DNA of 64,000 bases from Chlorops oryzae (Eukaryota; Arthropoda; Insecta; Diptera; Chloropidae), in the NCBI GenBank assembly GCA_020466095.1, contig CM035807.1, forward strand, positions 17,470,985-17,534,984, in the 5' to 3' direction. Numbering within the stretch: the stretch's first letter is position 1; each line of letters begins with the position of its first letter. The position numbers and the translations under genes were made by a program. Positions 35,310-47,600 of the stretch are shown here, in pieces. The notes under the pieces are model-generated. The model saw only the letters and a list, made by a program, of their open reading frames with translations, was not told the DNA's origin and made no database searches.

Positions 35310-38300
35310 AGAAAATTATTTAACGCTCATTTAAAAGGCGACATCATAAATTAGATTTACACGAGATTGATGGACGAAGAAGGCTTGGCCATTTGTTGTA
35401 CATGTCGCTGGATCGTTGACGTTCGCCGGAAAATAAATGATTCTATGAAATGGATTTCTGTTCATCTTCATTCATTTGTTGGAACTTATTGTATTGAGTC
35501 AGTCGGTTGGAGGTTTTCAACTTAACGCCTTTTTGATTTCATTTAACAAAGACGTGCAGGTAGATGAAGGTAGCCATTATGGACAGCACATGTTGGCGGG
35601 TGATATGATGAATTGGATTTTCGAATTCTTTAGTCAGAAAAAAAAAATGAAAGAAAACAAAAACCGGACAGGTTTTGTATGGTTTCGAATTATGGAGGGT
35701 AATGAGAAAACTTGAATTGCTTAAATCGCTTTTGAAATTTTACAAATCATGCTCAGAAATCGTTTGCTTTTCGTGTCATTGATTTGTACATTTTGTGGTA
35801 GAATTAATGCGCTCTTGGCTATTTTTTTTTTTTTAATTGGAATTAGCTTCTTTCTTAAAATTTTTTTTCTTTCGCTTTTTAATATCATCTCTCTCCCATG
35901 ACCTCTTCCTCGCTCCTGTGGCCTCTCCCTCTCCTTTTCTCCCTTTCCTTCTCTCTCTCTCTCTTTTTCTCCTCTTATTTTCTTTCTCAATTTTCCATCA
36001 TTTTCTCTCTCAATTTCCTCTCTTTCTCTCCCAGTTTTCTTTCTCCTCTCTCCACCCTCTCGCTATCTCTTATAAAATCTCTCCTGTATCACCCCAATCT
36101 CCTATGGTGACCATCTTCTATTTCATTCTCTATTTGCACCCTTTTTCATCTCTTTTCTCGCTCTCTCTCTCTTTCTCTTCTCTCTCCTTCTCCTCTTCTC
36201 CTCTCTCTCTTCTCTCTCTCATTCTCTCTTTCCTTCTCTCTCTCTCTCTTTTTTCTCTCTCTCCTTCTCTCTTCTCTCTCTTTCCTTCTCTCTCTCTCTT
36301 TTCTCTCTCTCTCTCTTTTTCTTTCTCTCTTTCTCTTCTCTTTCTCTTTTCTCTCTTTCTTCTCTCTTCTTTCTTCTCTTCTCTCTCTTCTCTCTCTTCT
36401 CTCTCTTTCTCTTCTTCTCCTTTCTTCTCTCTCTTTCTCTCTCTCTCCCTTTCTCTCTCTCTCTCTCTCTCTCCCTTCTCTCTTCTCTCCCTTCTTCTCT
36501 CCTTCTCTCTCCTTTGCCTTCTCTGCTACCTCTCTCACCTTCTCCCGGATCCGTTTTGCCCCTCCTCTTTCCTCCCGTTTTCCCATCCTGGTTTTCTTTT
36601 CTTCTCAATTATAAAATATTGGTATTGAAACAGCTCAGGCAACAAATCTAAATGTCACCGATGACACCACTGATGACTGTCATTTAGCAGACATTTTCCT
36701 ATTGGGCTATGATGCTATTTTTCTTTTTATACAAATTTCATGTGTTAAAGGGTTAAGGCGACCAACATGAACTTTTAATACTGAACCCCAAAACATCGCT
36801 AAGTAAAGATTAATATTTTAACTCCTTTTACTACAAAATCCCCTCTTAACGCATCCATACTCACATACATTGACGTTTTGATTAACGAAACAAACCAAAA
36901 ACATCAAAAAAAAAACTCTCGAGTGCTTGAACCACTCTATGACGCAATTTTTCTTGTAATGTTGATGCAATGGAAAAGGTCACGCCAGAGAGATACATGC
37001 ATACATACAGACGTTCGCTTACGTACTAAGCTTCGGGTAAACAATTTTACCCGCTTTCCGGACGACATGTGTACGAGCTTAGCGACCGCAGCAATATTGA
37101 CATTTAACACTCAACGGCAGACGTCAGTCGGACACTCCGGCGCCCAAAGTTCGACGAAGCTTTTTTGTATTTATTTATATCTGTATTTTAAAAAAATATT
37201 TTTTACTCATTTTTTTATTTTGCTTTTATTTTATTGCTTTGTAACGGCTTGAGCGTTTTATTCCGAGACGCTTTCTTTTTAACGCCGCGCTGTTCTCTCA
37301 TAACTGCTTTTTTCGAAGAGAAAAAAAAAAAAAAAAACAAGTAAGGGTGTTATAGTCAGGCGAGCCTGACAATAGAATACCCGACCCAGACACTTATGTT
37401 CGAATAATTTTTAATATCAAGAGATGTTTAAGGACATATTGGGCCCATATACCGACTTTTGTTAAATTTCTTTATAAAAACCGCCCATATGCCACGCCCA
37501 ATTTTTCAATTTTTTGGGGATTCTAATCGGATCCTTATATATACGCTTAAATTCTAAGTTTCATTGAATTATTTCAATAAAGTCCGCTTTTGAGGCATTT
37601 TTGGGATTTTTGTGACAGACCCTAGTACTAGAGGTACCCTTAATAATGGTTCTATCGAAAAAAATTTTGGGGAGGACGTTACTGGCTATCAAGGAAGCAT
37701 ACGTGCCAACTTTCGTTCAAGTCCCATTTGTATTTCGGGTGTAGGAGACAATTTTCAAAAAACGCCCTTATGCCACGCCCACTTTTCAAATTTTTTGAAA
37801 TCATATTACTTGCCTTTAAACATGTTCAAATACCAAGTTTCATCAAAATATCTTGAAAAACTCAGGTTTTAGAGCAGTTTTTGTGATTTTCATAACAGAC
37901 CCTAGTACTGGAGGTACCCCTAAAAATGGTCCGATCGGGTCCATTCTCGAACTTGTTCTTACTCATGTCCCCGTGAGCACGCATACCAAATTTTGTCAAG
38001 ATAGCTCAACTCCTTCGATAAGATAACTGTATACAGACAGACGGACAGACAGACAGACGGACAGACAGACAGACGGACAGACGGACATGTCTAAATCGAA
38101 TCTCCTGGTGACGCTGATCATTTCTATATACATTTTGTATGGTCTATCTCGACTGGTTCTGGGTGTTACACACAACCCAACAAACGCAATATACCCTCGA
38201 CACAGAGTGTGTCGGGTATAAAAAACAAGAATTGGAGCTTTCGAATGAACGGTTTAATTTAAAAGTACTTCCTATATGGGCGGCACTCGGTTTATTTTTT

Positions 38301-41300
38301 TCCTTATTTGTTTTTTGTTTAACAATTAATCTGCCATGCGGGTACTAAACTTTACCTAGGAAATGGCATTGATGTTAAAAGTCATTGAAGCCGAGTCTTA
38401 TCTGCTGCAGTTCTGAATGAATGAGAAAATGTTTGACGTCATTGATATGAAGAAATGTTTTTTTTCTTGGAGGAGATAAAAAACCGATAGTTTTATTTTC
38501 TTAAGTAATTCATAGACAGAATGACCATTAAAACCGCTAGTAAGCTCGACATGCGTACATTGAAATCATTTCAATGCCTTAAAGAATGACAGCGATTCGA
38601 GTACCGGCTAGAGGTGAAGATGTCGATAGTATCGGGGGAATCAGTATCGATGTGTATCTATCGGCTTATCCCTAAATCGATCATTTAATTTTGTATTTTT
38701 GATAAAATACAAGCGAGACACAATTTCGTACATTTCAACAGTAATTTAAAAAGTTTTTTTTCATAAGTAAGTAATTGTAATTTTTTACATGTAAATAATA
38801 TTATGTTTGTTAATAGTCCTGAAGATGATTTCCGACGAAAGCGAAATATTGGACGGTTTCAATTTAATAAAACAACTTGACTTAAGCTCAAAAATTAATT
38901 TTAGTATTTCTACAAAAGAGAAAAAAGTATTTTTCATGAATATTGGAGCAATGAGGCCTTTTACTTTGGTCAATTATTGATCGTCAATTCTTATTTCAAT
39001 TCGCTTTTAGAGTTACATCTGGGTTTTCATATACGAGAGAGGGAACAAAACGAGCAACTAAAAAAAAACGCTCAATTTTTCTTTGAATACCCGCACTTTT
39101 ACCGTTTAAAAAAATGAGAATTGATGTCAATAATTGACTAGTGTCAATGGCCTCATTGCTCGAATGTTCATGAAAAATACTTTGTTTATCAAAAATATTA
39201 ATTTAAATTATCATTACTATCACTAGTCCCCCAGGTAGTATTAAGAAGGAAACAAGAGTCAGATATGAGAGCAATATATGACTCCAAAATGTTCTCCTTC
39301 GTTATATGACTTCGGACTCATATAAGACGACATTCTTAAGAAGAGAAACACGCTCTTTAAAACTCTTAAAAGAGTTCATTATGAGGGCTCCGACTCCTAT
39401 AAGGATTCATATATGAGTCTTTTAGGACTCAGAATGTTTGCTGGGCCCCTCTTATTAATGAAAATTTAGAAAACCTCCAAAAAATGATTATATATATACC
39501 TTTTTTTTTATAGTTTTTGGTGTCCATTTATTTAAGTATTTATTTGTTAACCCTCTAATTGCTGGCTCCGTCTCTAGACGGAATTTTTTCGAACAAATTA
39601 CCAAAAAAAAAAAAAAAACTAATAATTATTTCAGATTCATGTTCTTCTACCCAAAATTAGTCATATCTGAACTTTTCATTGAAAAAAAAAGTTGTGGCAT
39701 TAGAGGGTTAATATTCTATGAATAATCGCTTGTAATATCGCTTATTTTTCCTCTTTGGCTTTTGTACCAAAGGCAATGGAGGCTATCTAAAAAAAATCGT
39801 TTTTCGATTACGATATATGGAGTCGAAAACTGTTGCTCATAAGTTCCGCGTTGATGTCTACAAAACATCGATATTTCGATTCATCGATCTTATTGGCCCA
39901 TCTCTACTTAAAGCACCGTAGCTTGAGGTCCTTAAGCTCGAATAAGAGTGAAGTATTTTTTCAAGAGAAGAAAAAATCCCTTTTAAAGAAAGATCGGCAG
40001 AAAAAAATTAGACACAAAACGAGGCACCACAAACGTTCAATAGAAGTCCGAACACAAATGTTTTGATTGGAATAGAACCACTTATATATGTACTCCAAGA
40101 AAAACCAGAGCAAAAGCTTTTTGACCTTCTTAAAGTACAAACTCCTGACGGACTCTTACAGGTAATCCCCAAAGCTCTTAGCTTTATCTATATAAAATTT
40201 CAATCATTACTAAAAAAAAAAAAACGGAAACAAGCCCTTAGAAACAACCAAAAGAATGACTCAATGTTCTCGCTTAATGCCCCTAAACTCCGGCACGCAA
40301 TCGTTTTTGATTTTTATCTTTGCATGACCGTGTCAAGGTTTAAAGTCATTTTTTTTCCCGCAGAGTTACTTATTTTTTTAATCGTTTAGACAAGCTCGAA
40401 AAACGAACCGAAGCACAGAGCCAACAGAGAGCTGTTATAAGTATTAGGCGCTATCATAGCTCGGAATCGTTTCGAAATTGTTTTGAAAGTGAAAAGCTAA
40501 ACATTTTCCGAAACTTTTTTTAATGGACACACTCAAAGTTTATAAATTACGCTCATTAAAATCAAAATTTTTCATTTTTCGAACTTGTTTCCTTGTTTTG
40601 CTCTTGATTGTTAATAATACAGTCGCGCAAGTGGTAAACATGCCAAAACATGCCAAAATGTAGTTGTTGAATGTGAGAAAATCCAGACTTTAGCGACGCT
40701 GCTCTCGTACACTTTAAGTAAAGTTCTCAATATCAAAGGAATGTGATAATTAGGATTTAAGTGAATCAAATGTTAGGTAAACGGTAGGTTTATCAAAAAT
40801 ATAGGAGTAGAAATTATAACTCTCATTTATACACTGAGAGAACTTAACCATGATTTTTTTAAAAGGGCGCATTGTTATTCACAGTCCTTTTGATTTTCGA
40901 GCGGAACGAAAATTTCAAAAGAAAAATGGTTGAGTCAACAACATTTTTGGTTGATTTAAAGGAAATGTGTTTTATTATATTTCTTTACGTTAGGTATAAT
41001 TCTCATTTGTTTTATAAAATAGGGCATATAAGATAGTTATACATCTTAGAACTTTTTAAGCATTGCGAAATAGGGATGGGCAAAATGGGAAAATACATCG
41101 ATATATATCGTATCGATATATTTAAAAAGCATCGAAATTGAAACGATACTATCGGGGGAGAAATATCGAGCTTTCGATATATCGAATTATAAATACCAAT
41201 TAAAAATGACTATTTTACTAAAATACAGTGTACCTTCTGCTTAAGGAGGACCCTCCCAAGCGGACACTACTCTAAACGGACAGATTTCAGGAATTTTCTT

Positions 41301-44300
41301 GTGCTCCTGCTTCTCAAATACTTTCGTCTTAAGCGAATACCTCTGTTAAGCGGACATATATTTGGATCCCGCAGGTGTCTGCTTAAGACAGAGTACACTG
41401 TACATATTTTAGACAAAATTGGAGTGTACAAAAGGACGTTTTCGAGTTCTCAGATGGTATGATAAGATATGATACGATAAGATAAGACATGAACGATTAA
41501 AATGCCGCTTTATATCCAAGAGAAATACGTGTGAAACACAGGCTTACAACGATAGACATATATAAAATATCGCTTTCGATGTCGGGAAAAGTATATCGAT
41601 GTACGATATATCGCCGAGCAAAAATATCAGTATAAAAATTCGATATATCGTTTTAAAAATATCGATGTTTTGATATATCGATATTTTTTGCCCATCCCTA
41701 TTGCGAAAGCAGTCACGACAACGGAGTGAAAAAATCGAATGGAGTCCATTCGATGGCAATTTTTGGGGCTATGTTCAGCAGAGGGCTCTGTGGCCATTTG
41801 CTTTGAACGTTAATTAAATTTGTTTTGACATTTCTTTTTAATGGGTTTATTTAACATTTTTTTTTTTTTTAAAATTATCTTGTCATTTCAATTATGTATG
41901 TCCGTGGTTAGTTCAATAATTTAAATTTAAATCCATTTTTGAAAATTGTCATGTCAATTCAACCTGAAGTATGGTTGATTCAAAAGGAAAATCTTTATTT
42001 TTTCCAACAAGAAAAATTGTTAAAATTAAAAACATTCCTTGTTGAAGCCGTTTTGTATGTTTTTCCTTTTGATTTAACCAGTTTTCTGGTTGATTTTTTT
42101 CTCTGTGTATGAACACGCCAATTGAAAGAGTTGACGTTGCGCGGACGCTGCAATAAATGGAAGTGTTTTACAGATCAACATGAAAATTTGTCGATTTCCG
42201 TGAAATTAACAAAGTTACAAAAAAAAATGCTATGAGCTTTAAAATAGAAGAATATTTAAAGTTGTCATAAAGATCAACGAAAATTAACCTTTCGACTCAT
42301 TCTTCTAGTTATTTAGTAAAATAGGCGATTGGAAAAATTTACTCCAATTATTTTTGTCATTCTGGACGTCCAGCATCACTCATATAAGCCCTTTATAATT
42401 AAAAATAAAAGAAAAACTAAACATTGCAGCTCTGGGGACGCTTTGAAGTCCTTGGTTGTTCTTAAAAGGACATTACAAGGATCATTAAATAGAGGGGGAA
42501 ATTCTTAGAATTGCTTAAAATTGAGACAATTTTCGTTAATTCATCGAAATTTTTCAAAAGGCAAACGGTAAACGGGAACTGAAATTGAGATTCGAATTGA
42601 TACTTGTTTCATAGCGAGGATCCTTATAAACTCCTGAGGAAAAACTAATAGTCGTCGCCGTGATGGTGTGACTTTTAGTCTTCTTGAATGTCGAATTTTA
42701 AACGCGTAAGCTGCTAATAGGATCTCATTAAAGACCCCCGGCTGGAAATTGCCTAGAGAAATCTAGTTACTTTCTAGGGCCTAGCTAGCGCCTAACTAGC
42801 GCCTAGCTGGATTTGCCAGACTAGATAAATCTAGCCTGGCGCTAGCTAACGCATAGCTAGAACCGCCGCTATAGGGGCGATGTCTAGAATAATCTGGACA
42901 GGGCCAAGCTAGTTTTCTCTAGGTAAAGCCCGGATAGAAAACTTAAGCTTGGCGATAGCCAGCGCCTAGCTAGAACCGAGAGAAAAAATTTGGGACAAAA
43001 CTTTTTTATAATTCTCACTTAGTTTAAATTCGTGGTAAGAACTTTAACTAATTCCCCGTCAAGGGGATGTGAAAATAAATATTTATGTAAAACAAATTGA
43101 TTGACATATGATCTAGCCAGATATTACTAGCCGGGCGCAAGCTAGCCGAAGCATTAACAAACTAGAAAGGCGCTAGCTAGACTTTACTAGCTAAGCCCAA
43201 GATTTAAACTAGCTAGGATCTAGCTAGCGCCGATATAGAATTTCCAGCCGGGCCGAAAAAGACGAGAAGAAGGATTCTGGATACTCGTCAAAGGCCGTGA
43301 TCTACTGTAAGAACCGGAAGGCTTGTGAATACTTCAAAGGATCTTATCGAACCTAAGGATCACAAAATTATAATCTTCGACCCTCTAGGATAAGAAGACT
43401 TTCTATCATAAAGCCAGAAATTCAAATGACAAAGAAAGCAAAAGATATTGTATTTAAATTTGAATCAAAGCCATCACACACGTGTAGAGCAATGCGGAAA
43501 ATTCAAGGCATGTGCGATGTGGAGAAATAATTTATTCTGAGCTGTCTCTGAATGAGGTGGCTAATGCATGCATTAACTTTATTACTATTCTTTTCAATCC
43601 CTGTTAAACCCAATATTAACTTAAAAATGCGTTGTACTCAGTTTTTACTTCAACATTCATTTTAAGTGTGAGGAAATCGATAAAGAGCTTAAGCAGAAAA
43701 TGTGCTTTTTCTTAGATAGTGAATCGCTCTCCTGAGTGCCCTAGAAGAAGTCCATGCGCGTTGTAGATAATTAGAGGAATCAGCCTTTTCTTCTCTCTCA
43801 TTATAATTTCAATTTGAATTTCAATTCATTTATATCCCATAGTTTGTGCACAGTTCACATCATAAATATCTTCCATATTAATATTTCCTCTTCAAAGCAT
43901 TGCTCCACGTTCAGCTTATGACGCTTATGCCTTTCATCATTCCGTGAGCTTTTCATTCAAATAATTTTATTCAAAGTCATTGATTTCTTTTGATTTTACG
44001 TAAGCTTACCATTTCCAAAGATTTTAAGGCCTATTACAAAATTATTAAAACTAATTTATTGCTTTCAATGAACCTCTGAAAATGGAAAGGCCTTTTCTTT
44101 ATTTGAATCATAAATTATGAAGTTATGAAAGTGAATGAAAGAAGCGATTATTTTCGTTTTCAAAATTCGTCCAAAAAATCGATTTATTGGGGTCTTCCCT
44201 TAAACGTGTATTTGCCTCGAAAACCTCAAAAACACTTAAATCAAGTAGCTCTATCTCTATTTTTTTTTGCTCTTCATCTCTCACTCTTTCTCTCCCACCT

Positions 44301-44543
44301 TCTATCGCTCTCTCTCTCCCTCTCCCTCTCTTCTCCTTCTCTCTCCTTTCTCTCCTTCTCTCTCTCTCTTCCTCCCTCTCTATCTCTCTCTCTCCTTCTC
44401 TCTCTCTTCCTCCCTCTCTATCTCCTTCTCTCTCTCTCTTTCTCTCTCTCCTCCTCTTCTTCTCTCCTCCTCTCTCCTTCTACTCTCTCCTTCTCTCTCT
44501 CTCTCTTCTCTCTCTCTTCTTCTCTCTCTCTCTTTCTCCTCCT

Positions 44544-44575
<32 letters not shown>

Positions 44576-44617
44576 CTCTCTCCTTTCTCTCTCTCTCTCT
44601 CCTTCTCTCTCTCTCCT

Positions 44618-44662
<45 letters not shown>

Positions 44663-47600
44663 TCTCTCTCTCTTCTCTCTCTTCTCTCTTCTCTCTCTTC
44701 TCTTCTCTCTCTCTCCTCTCTCTCTCTATCTCTCTTCTCTCCTTCCTTCTCTCTCTCTCTCTCTCTCTCTCTCCTTCTTCTCTCTCCTCTCTTTCTCTCC
44801 TCTCACTTCTCTTCCTTCTCTCCTTTCTCTTCTGCTTTCCTCTCTCTCTCTCTCTCTCCCTCTCTCTCTCTTTCTCTTATCTGTTTTTGACCAATTAAAT
44901 TTCGTCAACATCAACAACTGTATCTGTTTAACAGTTATCTTAAGTGTGGAGGCCACTCTCTAATTCGTCTCAACCCTACTTTCTTCCCAACATGTTTTGG
45001 TGCGCCATTAAAAAAAAAAAAAATGCGCGTCATATATTCCTGTTACGTCGTCAGTCACGTTGCATATTTTTCTGATAAATCACATTATTTATTTTGTTCT
45101 ATTTTTAATCCAATAACAAGCAAAATATGTTTGTGTGCTTTAATAGAGAGATTATATTTTCTTTCTACGCATTTCATATCAAAAAATGTTCCAGAACACG
45201 TGTAGGTGGAATAGTTTCCAAGCAACGCTAAGATTTGAGTTATTACGCAAAGCCAGTTGTGTGCGCGGATATTTTTAGAAAAGAAGCCGTGTTCCTCTCA
45301 AAGCGAATCCTTAAAGCCTATCGAGGAGTAAATGTAATGTGATGATGAAGAATTGAAATTTGAATTTTTGTTTCTTTTCTCTCCAGGTATAATGGCTATT
45401 TACCACAGGGCGATCGTGGACGAAGACGTTCAAAATTTGTACTCTTCAAACGCACAGAATCGAACGGTGTCAAACGATCGAAGCATTATATTGTCCAGTC
45501 ACCACAAACATCGAAAGCTATACTCGATACCAATCAGCATTCAATATCGTACACGCTATCACGGAATCAGGCTGTTATTGTGGAATACAAAGAGGACACG
45601 GAAACGGATATGTTCCAGGTGAGTTAAAGAAAAAAAAAAAAATTAAAAAATTAAATAATATCGAAAGTTAGATGCAAGTCCCTCCGTTCAGGGGCCCAAA
45701 AAATCCCTTGAAAACTAAAGTCGACGAATTTTCATCCCCTTTCTGGGTCCAGTAAGACACTGAACGTTTTCAAGGGGGTATATAAATGCCTCTCTACATT
45801 ATAGCTCAGAAAATATTTTATTGGAGTAATCTGAAGATCCTTTTTATTCAGAAGGCGCTCTACTGTAATAGCCCAAATGGGAGAACAATAAAATAGGATA
45901 AATATGCAAGGAAAAATTAAAAAAAAATTGTTTCTAATATATCCACCAAACGTTTCCGCGAGGGGAATCTGTGTGATTTACGGGGCGTGGCAACCCCGCG
46001 GACCCTAGCCAACTGGTGGCCAATACAAACCGACTGTGTATGGAGTCATAAATGTGGTAGCATCGTCGTGTAGTGACAGGTTTTACCATACGACCTACAC
46101 TTAGCATGGCGTGTTGCAGCTATACTGGCTATAGTTGTATTCACGCCGTTAACTAGACATAACATGGGACCACGGGGACCGGTGGCCCCAGATGTGTTTT
46201 AGTATCCTGCCGGTCATTGGGAACGGCCCTTCGGGGAGTATCGTGGGGGCTGTGGTAATTAATGAGGTGAGGATAGCACCGTATTCTTACGCAATATAGC
46301 CAAATCGGTCCCCGTGGAAAAATATAAAAAGTCGAGTGACGCCCCACGGGTACATACTAGACTCTCAACCAATTTGGCTTAATATCCACCAAAAGTAAAG
46401 TGTATATGTTCGAGGAATCCTAAAATTCATCGTATGCATGTCATCATAAGAGGATCTATGGTCCACAAGGAGAAGAGGACAACAGTAGTAGTCGTAGTAG
46501 TAGTAGTCATCATAAGATTAACAAACAGTGAAAGATCGAAGCTATAGGTCGATTCTAAAATCAAAATCTAGCCGCATTAAAAACCAGAACTCCCCTCCCC
46601 TCCTTCTAAGTGCAAAATCTCTGGGTCCGTGTTCATGAGGGAGTTGAGGGCAATGAGAAAGCGGACGAATTAGCTAAGGAACGAGCTACCCTCCCCGAAG
46701 TTTCGGATGAGGAACCCTCTCCACTATCGTCCGTCAAGTACAACCTAAATGAAAAACTTATCATATCTGCCGAACGAAGTTGGCGCAATACCCCAACGTG
46801 CAGATACATGAAAATACTATGGAATTCGTACAAAAGGAATGACACAGAATTCCTATTGAAACTTTCGCGAGCGGACTGCAGGATATTAGTTCAGGTGATA
46901 ACTGGACACTGCCTGCTGGGTGCTCATATGTATAATATGAACTTAGCGCCCAAAGACCTCTGTCGGAGGAACCAGGGGCAAAGGAAACCGTGGAACACGT
47001 ATTATGCCACTATCCGGCTCTTGCACGATCAAGACTTGGTTTCTTTGGGGAGCCATGGCTGATTCAGTGTATGACTGAACAAAATCTGTCAACAATATTT
47101 AACTTCGCGAAGAAATCTAAAGCCTATGAAAACTATATGCTGCAAGGCTAAACAGAAACTTTCTCCATCATGGCATCAACATGTACTGGCAAAGCTAGGA
47201 ACCCATGGGGTCTATGCTCGGTCTTAATGGCCAACCAGTTAAACCTAACCTAACCGAACTCTTCATATACAACAGTAGAGAATTCCAACAATCATTGCCT
47301 GGTTTCCAATAGCACAGGAATTCCTACAAATATTCAACACATGCAAACATATGGAACCAGATACAATCAAAAGCTATGGTGAATTAGAAAATGAAGGAAA
47401 ATCAAGTTGTGTATTATGATAAAAGGACTAAGTATTGTTGATAAAAAATGGAAAGAGGTATAACGAGCAATAATTTGAGTAAATCCTTAATGGATTTGTT
47501 TGTTTTTCAATCTACCCGGATTTACAACAATTATTCGTCTTATTGGCTTAAAGCTCTTAAAGCTCTCTTACCCTCCAATTATGCTTAACGACCACCTTTA

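Larger units (their letters stand above)
32732..36716 (+). repeat. tandem duplication unit 2 (about 3.98 kb)
   Basis: Second copy of the unit described at 28772-32714. It begins at 'aagcaatacttggcttacgc' and ends at 'gggctatgatgct' (36716), after which the sequence is unique. The CT tract differs most from unit 1. It carries the in-frame version of the N-terminal Pli exon. Confidence 0.9.
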
